Assembly (NCBI RefSeq): GCF_016808095.1
Contig: NC_068977.1
Span: 26,623,364 to 26,687,363 of the forward strand
Direction of reading: 5' to 3'
DNA: 64,000 nucleotides
DNA from: Vigna angularis
Lineage: Eukaryota > Streptophyta > Magnoliopsida > Fabales > Fabaceae
Part shown: piece by piece, positions 12,943-25,597 of the stretch
Layout: each line of letters begins with the position of its first letter
Numbering within the stretch: the first letter of the stretch is position 1
Made by a program: the position numbers and the translations under genes
Notes under the pieces: generated by a model
Database searches by the model: none
The model's input: the letters and a program-made list of their open reading frames with translations, nothing else
What the model was told of the DNA's origin: nothing

Positions 12943-13151
12943 CACTGGTGAAATGATATAGTATAGTCTTTCTTCAAAAGTTTATATAGAACAATTCTTT
13001 TGTCCACACACGTTATAGTAACCGTGTTATCTTTATATTTGCAGCCCTTACCTACCATACAGTACCTTCAAAGAAAGTGCAGGTCAATGAAATCTTTACA
13101 TCATATAAAGTGTAATAATTGAGGCTTTTTTTATAAATAAAAAATATTCGG

Positions 13152-13542
13152 GATACATCTAATTTTTTTTACATTCATTTAACATTATACTTATTTATTT
13201 TTTAATAATGATACTATGATACACTTTTATCTTCATTTGAGATAGAGTATAAGGGTAAAATGGTCATAAAAATCTAAACTTTTGTATTTTTTTAAGAAAG
13301 AAGAGAATAAAAAGTAAGTAAGGGTAATGTCAAATGAATGTAAAAATTTTATGTGTGTCAAATAATCATTTTTCTTATTTTTTTTTTCTCTTTTTTTTTA
13401 AAATACAAAACTTTATATTTTTATAACTATTTTATCCTTATATTATGTGTCAAATGAATGTATTTCTTTAAAAATACAAAACTTTATATTTTTATGACGA
13501 TTTTATTTTTATATTTGTGTTAAATGAATGTAAAAATGTATC
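13152..13542. mobile_element. MITE-like inverted-repeat element
   Basis: The left end begins GATACATCTAATTTTTTTTA and continues with CATTCATTTAACA. The right end, read in reverse complement, begins GATACATTTTTACATTCATT. These are terminal inverted repeats of about 30 bp around roughly 330 bp of AT-rich DNA that contains repeated ACAAAACTTTATATTTTTAT blocks. No coding region. The superfamily was not determined and no clear target duplication was seen. Confidence 0.5.
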
Positions 13543-13719
13543 GTATTATTATTTCTTTTTTTATTTTCATCTTTTCTAAAGCATATATCGTTTGAGAAAC
13601 ACTACTTGGTGCTTAGAGGTTGCAAAACAAGATAAACATTAAACAATGATGAAGTGATGATTGCTAAACTTTTTGGTGTTTGCTTCAGTTTCTGCAATGA
13701 TGTCAACCTTTACTATTGT

Positions 13720-14080
13720 TAATTATCCATTAATAATTATTAATAAGTTTTGTTTAAATATTTTTTTTAATTTAAATGATTAAAATAAAATTATTAGTAA
13801 GAAAATATTAATCATGAAAGAATCATTTAAAATTTGAATTCATTCATTTCTGATTTTTATTTAGACTTATAAGACTGAAGCTATTTTGTGAAAGATTATT
13901 TTTTAAAATTTATCACAACTCATTTAAATTTACATTTTAGAAAGACCAAATTTATTTGTATTATAATATTTTTATTAAGTAACTTGATTTAAATTGTATT
14001 TAAAAGTTAATATTTTAAACTAAATTCATATGTTAAAGATTTTTTAAAATAATTTTATTTAAATTTTAAAAGAATAAAAT
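13720..14080. repeat. Diverged AT-rich direct repeat, right copy
   Basis: Partner of 11335-11690. See that entry for the shared landmarks. Confidence 0.5.
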
Positions 14081-14179
14081 ATAAAAGCATGAACAATTAT
14101 CCGCGGTTACTTTCAAAGTTAAAAAAAAAAATCTCACATTTATGCTTCCACGGATACCAGGGACAAATTTTTTCAAATA

Positions 14180-15394
14180 GGACAAGTAAATTCTATCGCA
14201 ATATAAAATTTTTGTCTTATTTTCATATCATCAAGCGTGTATTATTTTTTTAATGTTTTGATATCACCTAATTATTTTTTATAAATAAAATATTATATTA
14301 TCAAGTATTTAATATAAATAAAAATACATTATCATTTCTTTAATGTCAAATACTTAAAAAAAAAACTATAATTATATAAATTTAAAATTAGAGTAATAAA
14401 TAATTATTAGATAAAAGTGAAAAATTATCTAAAATATTTAACATTTACACATAATGACAACAAAAATGTTTACTAATTTTGCAAATATTAATGAAACATA
14501 AAAGATAAAATTATAAAATATTTCTAAAAAATTATGAAAAGAAAATAAATATTCAAGTTTTAAAATATTTCAAATGTCTCTTTACTTTCTTTTTTTTTAA
14601 ATTCTAATGAAATCACTTCTCAAGGACTAATAAACATTACAGTATACCACTAGATCACACTTTAAAGAAAGATTAAACAAATAATAATGATTCAAATTTA
14701 AATACAGAAGATTTTTCATTTTTGAATTTCAATCGATATTGGATAGTGGTAAACAAAATTCATGTAAATGAAATTAAATTATTATACTATAATAAATGTT
14801 TTTATATAACTATAGCGATAAATTTTTCTGATGAGAATATGTTAGAAAATAAAAATAATTATATTAAAAATTATCATAATAATATTCTACATTATAAAAA
14901 TTAACAACAAATAAAATTATTAAAAGGAAGTAAAAATGATCAAATTTGTGTTTTGGAAAATATTTAATACACTATTAGAAGGAATTGTACAAGGGAAAAA
15001 AATGTTTAATTAATGGTGTAATGAGACGTAAAGTATGTTGAATATGTGATAAACAACATATAACAAACTAATCAAACCATTGAAAAATAATGAAAATTTA
15101 GCAAAACAAATTCAAATGACATAAATTAAGGATGAAAAGGAATAAAGAATATGTGTTTTCTATATTACTCAGTAAATAAAGGATTTATGCAATTGAATAT
15201 TAAATTTTTTTAAGACCTAAAATCTATTTGATTAATTGTAATTGAAAATACCTCATTTGAACATCACAAAGATCGTGACTAGAGAGAAACTACTACGTAA
15301 GTGAATTTTTTGAATATAGAACAAATCGAACAAATAGAAGAAAAAGAAAAAGTATATAAAAAAAGAAAAAAGATTAAAAACTAAAGACTAAATA

Positions 15395-15437
<43 letters not shown>

Positions 15438-15811
15438 GTATTTTAGGTTATTTAATAAACTATGAATATTTTAATAATTTAAACAAAATAAAAATATAGT
15501 GAAACATGTATGAAAACGAGACAAAATGTGAAAATACTCATCCCATCATCATATCCAATCATGCTTAGTGAATGCTGATGATGGTAGATCTTAAAAAAAA
15601 TATTAGGAGAGTCAAATTTTTTTATAAGTGTATACTAATTTGAGGGGACTAAGGATATAAAATTTAATAAAATTAAAAAAAAAAAATTTTTTACATATTT
15701 TTAATTATTTAAAAAAAAGATATTTGAGATGTCAAAACGTTCTTCTTTAACCATGAAGCTCCGTCACTAAATACGAGGATTTTCTTTATCAAAATAGGAA
15801 CGCGTTAGAAT
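14180..15811. other. AT-rich intergenic DNA with a (TA)n run
   Basis: No gene is supported. A TA microsatellite lies at about 15398-15436. The 60-residue open frame at 14722-14904 is chance coding in AT-rich DNA. Confidence 0.65.
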
Positions 15812-17274
15812 TAGAGGTGGACAAATGGAACTGACCTGCAGTGTACTACTAAAATCTATACTAAACTAAAAACTAATTTGCATAAACTGAACTGAATTGT
15901 AAAACAGTTCAGACAAACTGAACTGAACTGTTTTTTGTTTTCTCAAACTGGACTGAACTGAATTATACTAAATTATATTAAACTATAATATAAACTGAAC
16001 TACTACCTATATTAATTTTAAACTGAAGTGTACTATTTTTAAACTAGATTATACTAGTTTTTAAACTGAATAATATAACAATACATGTTATTTTTAATTG
16101 AAATTTATTTTAATATTTATTTTATTTTATTCATAATTGTCTTACAAATTAACTTTTTAATAATTTGATACTATTATTTTGTATTTTATTTATATTTATT
16201 TTATTATTATATGTGTATGGAAATTATTTTATTTTTTAATTTTTATTTATATTTATTTTGTCATGAATATTATTTTACTTTTATATTTATTTTTTATTTA
16301 TATTTTTTTTGTTTTATATGTGTGTATAATTTATTTTATCTTTTTATCTACTTATTTTATTTTAAAATAATTTTTTATTTATATTTATTTTGTTGCCTCA
16401 TAAAATTGTTTTATTAATCAATTATTTATTATTTATATTTTATTATGTAAAAATTAAACTAATATTTATTAATTATTATAATATAATAAAAGATGATACT
16501 AGAAAAGTTACTCTTAACAAATGTGTGTTAATTTTTTTGTTTGATATTTCTATAATATTAATTATTTTTGCTATATTACTATTTTTTTATGATATTTCAT
16601 CATATAGTCATTTAATAAATTTAATGTTAAAAAATATATTTTAGTTTTAGTCTGTAAAATAATATCATTTAAAAATAATAACATTGATATTTATTTTAAA
16701 GTAAGTTGATTTTTAAAGTAAATAGTTATTTTAGTGTGTGCGCTTACACACATTTTAATATCATTAAAAGTTTTTTTAACATATTTTTACATATTTAATA
16801 ATATGTTAAAGAATATAATATATTTAAAGTATTATTTTTTTTATACAGTCTTTTTTTTATGATTTCTTTTACTTAATCATTTAATAAAATTAAATTTAAA
16901 AAAATATATTTTACTTTTATTACTTAAAATAATATTATTTAAAAAGTAATATATGTTTATTGATAAAAAAATATAAAAATATGTGATAAAAAAAATTCAT
17001 TATTAATTTTTTATGTGAACGGTTTATTAATATTTTATTATTAAATAACGTTTTCTTGGCAAGACGAAACAGTTGAACGAGAATTAGAAAGAAGAAAGAG
17101 TAGATACCGTTCTCATAGTTAACTAAACTGAAACTGTTATAAGTTCAGTTTTTAAAAACTAAACCATAAAATAATATACTGAAGCTTTTAGTAAAAATGG
17201 ATCAGTTTTTTTAAGTATAATATAGTACAATTAACTATAATGCAGTACATTTCAGTTATTTTTGCCCAACCCTA
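15812..17274. mobile_element. hAT-like non-autonomous element
   Basis: The left end reads TAGAGGTGGACAAATGGAAC and the right end, reverse-complemented, reads TAGGGTTGGGCAAAAATAAC. This TAGRGKTGGRCAAA type of end is typical of plant hAT elements. Both subterminal parts are rich in AACTGAAC-like motifs. The 8-bp flanks GTTAGAAT and ATTGGAAC agree at 5 of 8 positions and differ only by transitions, as an aged target duplication would. The interior is extremely AT-rich. Its open frames (16179-16644) have biased Phe/Ile/Tyr composition and no transposase motif. Confidence 0.6.
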
Positions 17275-17715
17275 ATTGGAACAATTTCCTCAAGTGGATT
17301 TATTTATCATTTCTATACAACACAAATATTTCCAATTAGGTAACATATATACACTATATACTAGACTTAAATTGGTTGTAACAATATTTCACAATTCTAA
17401 AAACAAATCAAATTAGTAGCTAAACAATAATTTTGAAAAAATACTATGCTATTAAAGTTTTTTTTAAGTTAAAAAAAATATAAAATTATTTAACAAATAA
17501 TAGTATCCACTTATTCTTAGACATTAACAGAACCAATTTAACCAACTCGAAGCTTACCTACTATTTTTATTTTTTATTAATAAAAATATTTCTACTGGGT
17601 ATTGTTAATAGATTATCCATTACTCAATGTAAGACACTAATAGAATCAATTTGTCAAACTTAAATTAGCATAAACTATTTTTAACCTTTTTTTTCAATTA
17701 ATACAAAATATTAGT

Positions 17716-18467
17716 TGTTTCGGATGTAGAGTTGATGTTCCTTACCCAAAATACTCTATATTATCTTGAAAATCGAATTGACTCTCTAATGGTCTTCCTT
17801 AAACCAAGTTACGTTGTTTACTCTTCTTGCTCCTTATTCAAGTCGTGCGAATGGATATTTGTCAAAAGCACTCTAATGCTCAAGTTAGTAATATGACTGA
17901 TTGGTTAACACAACAAGTTATGCATATTATGTGCATGATGATCTAAAGTCATACTTATGATCGTTATTTATATAGTAGTTGGGATGAACATTTACCTTTT
18001 TGTCAGCCTAATGATAGCACAATCACACCTTAATTTGCATTAAGAGCTTAATGCGTTATTACCGTTGATAATCTGACCATGTGGTGCTCGATCAATCACA
18101 CTGTTTAGTCAAACTAGGCGGTGTAAAGGAACTCAAACTTGAAGGACAATGGCCTGTATGGACGATCACGGGTGGTCAACCTAGATGGACAGCAAGGTAG
18201 TGCCAAATCCTACTATACGGTACACATGGATGGACGACCAAGGTGGACGACCTGGTGGATAGCCAGGGTGAACGGTCAGGGTGGACAGTCTGGGTGGATG
18301 GCCTTGGTGGATGGCAGGGTGGTGCAAGATCCTAATGTATGATACACAAGGGTGGACAGCCTAGTGGACGACCAGGGTGAATGGCCAGGGTGGACGGTCT
18401 GGGTGAAAGGCCTTGACGGATGATAGAGTGGTGCAAGATCCTATTGTATGGTACACAACCCCATCAA
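17716..18467 (-). repeat. LTR (3' copy in element orientation) of a minisatellite-bearing LTR element
   Basis: Aligns with 19657-20352 over most of its length. Shared blocks include GTGCATGATGATCTAAAGT and TTTGCATTAAGAG. It begins TGTTTCGG (plus) and ends GTACACA (plus), that is TG...CA on either strand. It holds extra copies of a GGACGACCAGGGTGGACG-like motif near 18220-18420, which makes it longer than its partner. The divergence is clearly visible by eye, so the element is old. Confidence 0.75.
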
Positions 18468-18539
18468 GCCCGAGCATGATGCAATTTATGAAGGGGTTTT
18501 GAGTACACCATAGCTAATCATTGAGAAGTTCTCTAGTTG

Positions 18540-18770
18540 ATGTGCAAGGTTGAAATGGTTCACAAATGAACTTGTCATTCACCAAACTCTTATCCTCGTT
18601 CGTTGGACTAAGCGGCAGTGGTTCATGGATGAACTCGCTGTTCACCGACTCGAAGCGAGGTTGATAGTGGTTCACGAATGAACTCATCATTTACCGACTC
18701 GACGTGAGGTTGATAGTGGTTCACGGATGAACTCGCCGTTCACCAACCTCTTATCCTTGTAGTTTTAAGC
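18540..18770. repeat. 49-bp direct repeats within the LTR element
   Basis: Four diverged copies of a unit containing TGGTTCACGGATGAACTCGC and GTTCACCGACTCGA follow one another. They lie between the left LTR and the 19-bp minisatellite. Confidence 0.75.
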
Positions 18771-18839
18771 TAGCTGTTAGTGTTGATAGTGTCGTGAGGC
18801 AATGCTGGTCGAGTAGCAATTGAGGGCATTATAGGCCGA

Positions 18840-19510
18840 GAAGTTTTGAGGCTAAGGTTTGGTCGGGTACCTATGAGGTCATGTTGGCGGAGTGAGGCCA
18901 TATTGGTTGAGTATTTGTGACGCCATCTTGGTCGAATACTTGTGAGGCCATCTTGGGCGAGAAGTTGAGACCATGATAAATCGAGCAGTTTTAAGGCCAA
19001 GGTTTGGCCAAGGTGAGGCCATGCAGCCAAGATGAGGCCCTCTGGTTGAGGTAAGGCCATACGAACGATTTGAGGCCATATAACCAATTTGAGGCCATGT
19101 GGCCGAGGTGAGGCCACGTGGTCGAGGTGAGGCCATGCAACCAGGGTGAGGCCATCCAGCCGATTTGAGGCAATGTAGTTGATTTAAGGCCAGATGGTCG
19201 ATTTGAGGCCATGCGATTGAGTTGAGGCCTTCTGGTGAGGTGAGGGCATATGGCTGAGGTGAAGCCAAGGTTTGGTCGAGCTGAGACCGTGCAGTCGAGG
19301 TGAGGCCGTGTGGCCAAGGTGAGGTCGTGCGACCAAGGTGAGACCATTTGGTCGAGGTTAGGCCGTGTGGCCAAGGTGAGGCCGTGAGACCGAGGTGAGG
19401 CCATTTGGCCGAGGTGAGGCCAGATGGCCAAGGTGAGGCCATGCGATCGAGGTGAGGCCATCTGGTCGAGGTGAAGCCATCTGGCCGAGCAGGTGAGACC
19501 ATGCGGCTAA
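18840..19510. repeat. 19-bp minisatellite (GAGGTGAGGCCATNTGGCC)
   Basis: Roughly 30 imperfect copies of a 19-bp unit, consensus GAGGTGAGGCCATNTGGYC. Because 19 is not a multiple of three, all three minus-strand frames read the same 19-residue protein repeat (of the type ASPRPHGLTLATWPHLGQM). Long open frames therefore appear in more than one frame (18879-19574, 18991-19461, 18770-19117). I treat these as by-products, not genes. Confidence 0.9.
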
Positions 19511-19656
19511 GGAGTTGATCTAGTAGGTTAATGCTAAACGAAACAAAAATAATGAGGTCGAATGATTGGGTCATTTACTTCTTCCAAAGTATTGCTCACT
19601 AGTTCCTTCTGGCTATAAAAGGGGATACTCACTCAGCCCCACGGTAGGTGCCAAAA

Positions 19657-20352
19657 TGTTTTAAGCGTAGGGTTAAGGTCCCTTACTTAAAGCACTCAAA
19701 GCTGTCCGGAAGACCGGATGAGCTCCCTAATTATCCTCCTTAATCCATGTTACATTGTTAACTCTCCTTGCTCCTTGTTCAAGCCATGCAGGTGGATACT
19801 TGTCAAACACACTCCAACATTCAAGTTAGTATTATGACCAATCGGTTAGCACAACAAGTGATGTATATTATGTGCATGATGATCTAAAGTTATACCTAAG
19901 ATCTTTATTTATAGTAGTTGGGATGGACGTTTACCTTTTGTTGGTCTAATGACAACCCAATCACACCCTAATTTGCATTAAGAGTTTAATGAGTCATTAC
20001 TGTTGATAATTTGACCATGTTGAGTCCAATCAGTTACACTGTTCAGCCATACTAGGTGATGGAGAGGAAATCGACCTTGAAAGAGAACGACCTGTATGGA
20101 CGATCAAGGGTGGTCGTCCTGGGTAGACAACAAGGTCGTGCTAGATCCTACTGTATGGTAGACATGGATGGACAATCAAGATGGACGGTCTAGGTGGACG
20201 ACTTGGTGGATGACATAATGATGCAATATCCTACTATACGGTACACAAGAGTGGACGATCAAGATGGACGACCTAGTGGACGACCAAGATGAACAACCAA
20301 GATGGCCACTCTAGATGGATGACAGGGTGATACAAAATCCTACTTAACGACA
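19657..20352 (-). repeat. LTR (5' copy in element orientation)
   Basis: Partner of 17716-18467. It begins TGTTTTAAGCGTAGG (plus) and ends AACGACA (plus). The primer-site-like sequence lies immediately to its left. Confidence 0.75.
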
Positions 20353-20359
20353 TATTAAT

Positions 20360-21372
20360 ATATTAGTGTCATATTAGTATTTAAATTGAAATAATTATTG
20401 AAAATAGTTAAAGTTATATTTATTTTTAATATATATTTATTTAAATTAACAATGGTCAAACCAACACAAATTTTATTTATTTTATATTTTATTTAAATTA
20501 GTATGCATTAGAATCATGCTAATTTATATACAAGTTAGTGTATAGGTTTGTAATAAAATAAATATCATAAATTATTTTTAATTCAAAAATCCATATTTAA
20601 AGATAACAAAATTATTATAATCTATGTGAGTTTGATTTAACCAATAAGAACACGTACCATTTCTCTTTCACTTATTTTATAAAATCTTCTCAAACTTGTT
20701 TTCATATTTCGCATTTATTCATGCTCATTTCCTTACTCATATTTATCTAAACTTATTTTCTTTATAACCATAAAAGAAGTTTGATCTACTTTTCTTTTTC
20801 ATGAAACCCTTTCGATCCAATTCATAAGTTTATTATTTGTTTTCTCTATTTTCTTGTTTGCATCTTTTATAGATGACAATAGAAGTATTGCGTAAGAAAC
20901 ATTTTTTTCTTAATTTAATGTCATTAGCCTCATCTACATACAAATTAAATTATTATTTAAAATAGATTCAATTTAGAGTCCAAAAATTTCTTGGAATAGA
21001 ACAAATTAACATCAACTTCAAAACTAAACCAGTTTATTTAAAAATAAATTTAAAAATTAGTAATCAATTGGTGACAACTTAGTTTACAATACTTAGAATT
21101 GGTCTTAATGTATTGATGTTAATAATTTAGAATTCAAGATTTTAGATGTGTCACATCAATTCAATTCTATTAGTTAATTAGCAATGACTTTTACCTTTAT
21201 CTTTATTTTTATACCTTTAATCACTGTATTATTTTTGACTTTAAGCAACGTTAAACTACACCGCATATACAAAAAAATGTTGTCTAAATATAGTATCTTT
21301 TGTAATAAAATTATTCATATACCACAAAAGTTTAGTGAACAAACTTTTAAGAAAATAAAGTTACATTAGAGT
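20360..21372. other. AT-rich intergenic DNA, nothing recognised
   Basis: No supported gene. The 61-residue frame at 21184-21369 has no recognisable features. Confidence 0.6.
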
Positions 21373-22260
21373 TGTAACATCCCGATTATATAATAATCAA
21401 TATTACATAATAAAGACGTCAACATTCAAATATAGAGAACAGTCAGAATACGACGTGTAATTTATGTACTAAATTACAGTCATCCAAAATAAAAGAAACG
21501 GAAATTCAAACTTAAACAGTTTATAGATTCGAACACTACACGTGTTCAGATAGGAATTCCTAAGAAGACTACTCCGCAACCTCAATATTCTCCAGCTCTT
21601 GCTCCAAAGGACTCTCCTCGACAACAACTGCTCCCATCCAAGTGGATGATCATCGCCAAAGAATCATATCCCAACGGCACACAACACAAACAATGCAAGG
21701 GTGAGCTAGATATAAAAAGCATGTTATCATACATAGATTCATATACAGAAATATTTAGGCATGCTTATTAAACCACAATCCACATATTCACACGACTCTT
21801 CCGGATTCTTGTATAATTGTCGAACTATTGGTCGTCTCTACACTTGCTAGCTCTGCTGGTCTTTCTCCAACGCTAGCCATATAAATCCCCCAAGCTGCCT
21901 ATGTCTAAATTCAAAGACTATAGACGAGGATCTCCCTCTACTCTCACCACTGACATTATTCTTCTCTACTTGAGTGTGAATAATGCTTTGAGTGTAGGGA
22001 TAGACATACCATTTCGAAGCTCCTACAATTATACAGAAACAACCACGATATTCCATATAACCACTTTCATCCATCTCTCCCTGAGATTTCCGAATCATAC
22101 TCAAATTCATCATTTACATCATATAATCGCAGTAATTTATCATATTTCATGCAATCTCATATTTTCTCACAGATCACATCACCACATATATTTCACACAT
22201 TTATACACATAATTCAATTCAAGAGAAAATAACACTTAAAATATCCAACTTATACAGAAC
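21373..22260. other. Repeat-like block beginning TGTAACATCCCG
   Basis: It starts with TGTAACATCCCGATTATATA. I associate a TGTAACATCCC start with dispersed legume retroelement repeats, but found no paired end. The composition is more even than the surroundings and several short frames are open, without recognisable domains. It leads directly into the GACGAACGCTC array. Confidence 0.35.
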
Positions 22261-23660
22261 ACTATTTGATCGAACACTATTCATCACACACTATTCACCG
22301 AACACAATGAAACGAACGTTACAGGACGAACGTTATATTCCAACATCATGCCGAACACTATTGGGACGTACGCTATCTGACGAATCCTCCAAAACCGATC
22401 GTTCGAGACACAAGGCTTAAGACCGAACGCTATTTGCCGAATGCTAATTCTGAACACTATTTACCGAACGTTATAAGCCGAACGTCCCTATGCCCATTAG
22501 ACGGACGCTAAAAGATTTAAAACAAATTGACCGAACGCTAAACCCGAACATCCACAATTAGACCGAACGCTGATATTAAAACTTGGGCCGAACGCTTATA
22601 CTCACAGCAACACCAAGTTGGATTCAACACTACTGAGCCGTACGCTAATATCAAGTACCTAGGCCGAACGTTAGACCATTGAACACCCTATCGAATTCCT
22701 CACAGTCTTGAACGAACGCTCAAAGATTAAACTTTCTCAACAACCGAACGCTATATAAGACGGACGTTTAGAGCCTGGTTAGATAACTAGATCACTTTGC
22801 CGAACACCTAAATATTGGCCGATTGTCTTAGAACTGAGGACGAATGATTTCAACTTAACCGAACGGTACTAACTCTCCTGACCGAACGCTACACTCATCA
22901 GGACGAACACTCAAATATCTATAACTTAAGGACGAACGCTCAAATATATATAACTTAAGGACGAACGCTCAACATACAACTTAAGGACGAACGCTCAACA
23001 TACAACTTAAGGACGAACGCTAGGACGAACGCTCACTGGACGAACGCTCGCTGGGACGAACGCTAGGACGAACGCTCACTGGACGAACGCTCGCTGGGAC
23101 GAACGCTCGCTGGGAAGGACGAGCGCTCACTCAGTGGGATGACGAATGCTCGACAAACACTGTTTGGACGAGCGTCCCATACTATGACGAACGAACGCGA
23201 AATACCAAATGGACGAACACCAATCACCTTGTACGAACGTTCAACACACAAATTCTTTGGACGAACGCTTAGGCCGAATACTCTTTGGACGAACGCTTAG
23301 CAGGCCGCTTCCTTGGACAAACGCTCATGCTGAAAGCTACGTGGCGAACGCTCAGCTCAACAACAGTACGAACTCCTAACAGGCCGAACGTTCAGGAACT
23401 TGAACGAACGTTTAAGATTGGAAAACGAATTAAGGCCTAACGTCTAATATCCACACCTTAGAACACCCAATAAAAACCGAACGCTCACCATTACTCTTAC
23501 ATCAAAACCGAACGTCTAGTATAACTTTTTCAAAAAGACCGAACGCTATATATTGAAGGACGAACGCTTACTACTACGGAACAGTTAGGACGAACGTCCA
23601 ATTTCACTTGGACGAACATTCAGCCATTTTGGACGAACGTCCAATTTTCATCAAATTGGA
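22260..23660. repeat. GACGAACGCTC-type motif array
   Basis: The motif GACGAACGCTC and variants (CCGAACGCTA, CCGAACGTT, GACGAACACT) occur dozens of times over 1.4 kb. Spacing is irregular in most of the array. Near 22920-23110 it tightens to short tandem units (GGACGAACGCTCACT, GGACGAACGCTCGCTG, and a near-repeat with AACATACAACTTAA). No spacers or repeats have the regularity of a CRISPR array. Host element and function are unknown. Confidence 0.85.
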
Positions 23661-24128
23661 CGAGCGGCGTTTCTGCAGAATTCTGCAGAATCACGAACCA
23701 GAATCCCAGAAAACCAGAAACCCAAATTCATCCCCAAAATTTCCAGATTCCCATCTAACACAGTATAATTCAACAATCAAAGCGAAAAATCTAGCTCCCC
23801 TTACCTCTTGAAGATCTCCTTGAATCACTTCCAGCTCCCAAAATTTCTCCTCTTCTTCTCTCCCAGAACTTCCAGCAACTCTTCAACTCTTCCAAATGCA
23901 CCACCAAAGTCTCCTTGCAGCTTCAACAGCAGCTCACCTCACCTTTCTCTCAGTTTTGCAGCAAGGAACTCCTCCCAAAACTGAATCCCTACCCTACTCT
24001 TTATTCTCCCCTTCTTCTCTTTCCTTTCTTGTTTTCTTAATGGGGAAAGGGAAGCAACATTTTTTTGTCCCTTGTGGCCAACAAAACTGGCGCTTTCCAG
24101 CGCCCTTCCTTCCCCGTTTCTTTCTTCT

Positions 24129-24169
<41 letters not shown>

Positions 24170-24170
24170 G
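23660..24170. other. Less AT-rich tail of the array block, ending in a poly-T tract
   Basis: CT-rich sequence follows the array and ends with 35 consecutive T at 24131-24165. Short frames here (for example 23896-24204) end in homopolymer-encoded Phe or Lys runs and are not supported as genes. A poly-A tail of a retroposed sequence on the minus strand is possible, but no source gene was recognised. Confidence 0.45.
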
Positions 24171-25597
24171 ATTCCTTACAAGAGTTGCTAGAAAAGAAAA
24201 ATAATTTAGATGAAAATAAAATGGATGAATAGAAAAAAGAGAGTAAAATATAAAAATGAAAGTTACATGTGATTGAGAGAAATAAAAAAATGCAAACAAA
24301 AACAGTATAAATAAGTAAAAAAATAAAATAATTCATCTACCACTCAAAATTAATCAATATGTACGATAATTTGTGAAAGTTCTCTATATAACTTCTATTT
24401 ATTTTAATGATATTATACAAACTAATTTTATTACATGTTTTTATTTTTTTCAATATAAATACTTATTAAAAGGTTTATCCATTCTACAACAACCTTTTCT
24501 TATCAAAAGTCCAAATTTATCATGAAAATTAGTACGTATAGCATCAAATTTCATGTAAATCTTGATATCTATACAAGAAAATATATATTTAGCATAGTTA
24601 AAAAAGCTTACTACGATAAGTAAAAACTGATGTTAATCAGTCAGTAATGTTGAATTTGTGTTGTACGACTCTAAAATCATAAACATTAATTTATTAGCAT
24701 TGAAATTTGAAGACCAACTTAAAGTAGTAAAGGTTAAGTCCACACTACTTCATTACTCATTTTTAAATTATTTTTTACTTAAATAAATTTAATATTGTTC
24801 AAACTAATGATAATATATTTTATATTTTAAAATTTATTTAATTTTGATAACACTAAATGAAATCATCTTTTGATATTAATTTAATATATATCAGTGTGAC
24901 TGATACTAATAATTTTAAAAAATATTCTTTCATACAATGTCTCAATCTTCAGCAACAACAAAAGAGTATACAAAAAATAGTGGAAAGAAGAGAAGAATGT
25001 GGATGAATATGCTAAGTGTGGAATGATTTATATAAAAAAGTAAAAAAATAAAATTGTAAGAGAAAATATTCATCATCTTTAAATACAAATTATTAGATAA
25101 AAAATAATATACAATTCTTGTTTATCTTCCCAAATACACATAAATTCATGACATATAAATTACTAATGAATAACTTAACTACATATGAAAAACATATTAC
25201 ATTAGCATCAATTTAATTTAAATAATACAATAAAAATTAAAATCGATTTATCCAACATTAACTTAAATAAATATAAATACTAAAAAAGTAATATTAACAC
25301 TAATTAAATTGATATTAATATTATTTAATTTTCAGATTTATTTCAGGTAATATATCAACTAAACTGAGACCATAGTATAAGATTATACTTATTAAAGTTT
25401 TCATAGTAAACTCTCAAAAATGTCACTTGAAAGTTAATTTAATATTTAAGTAATGCATAGTATGCACATTTTACAAAATGGCAAACTAGAACACACCACA
25501 TATTAGTCTTCAATATCTAGGTCATAAAAAATAAAAATAAAAGCAACAAAAACACAACCACATATATTTTACCAAACTTTCTATAGTATGCTGAAAT
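24170..25597. other. AT-rich intergenic DNA
   Basis: No gene, RNA or element ends recognised. Confidence 0.65.

Larger units (their letters stand above)
17716..20352 (-). mobile_element. Non-autonomous LTR retroelement with minisatellite interior
   Basis: Two long direct repeats (17716-18467 and 19657-20352) enclose about 1.2 kb. Just inside the right-hand repeat, the minus strand reads ATTTTGGCACCTACCGTGGG, which resembles the TTGGCGCC...CCGTGGGG primer-site context common in plant Ty3/gypsy elements, so the element runs on the minus strand. The interior has no gag, protease, integrase or reverse transcriptase. Instead it holds a 49-bp repeat and a 19-bp minisatellite. I could not resolve a clean 5-bp target duplication. 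Confidence 0.7.

Noticed and set aside
18879..19574. 231-codon open frame as a repeat protein gene
   Set aside because: It follows entirely from a 19-bp minisatellite; other frames are equally open and no start context, splice sites or flanking gene structure support it.
22920..23110. CRISPR-like regular repeat array
   Set aside because: Repeats are short, degenerate and tandem without unique equal-length spacers, and the context is a plant genome.
24131..24165. Poly-T tract as the tail of a processed pseudogene
   Set aside because: No gene-derived sequence was recognised beside it on either strand, so it is reported only as a homopolymer.
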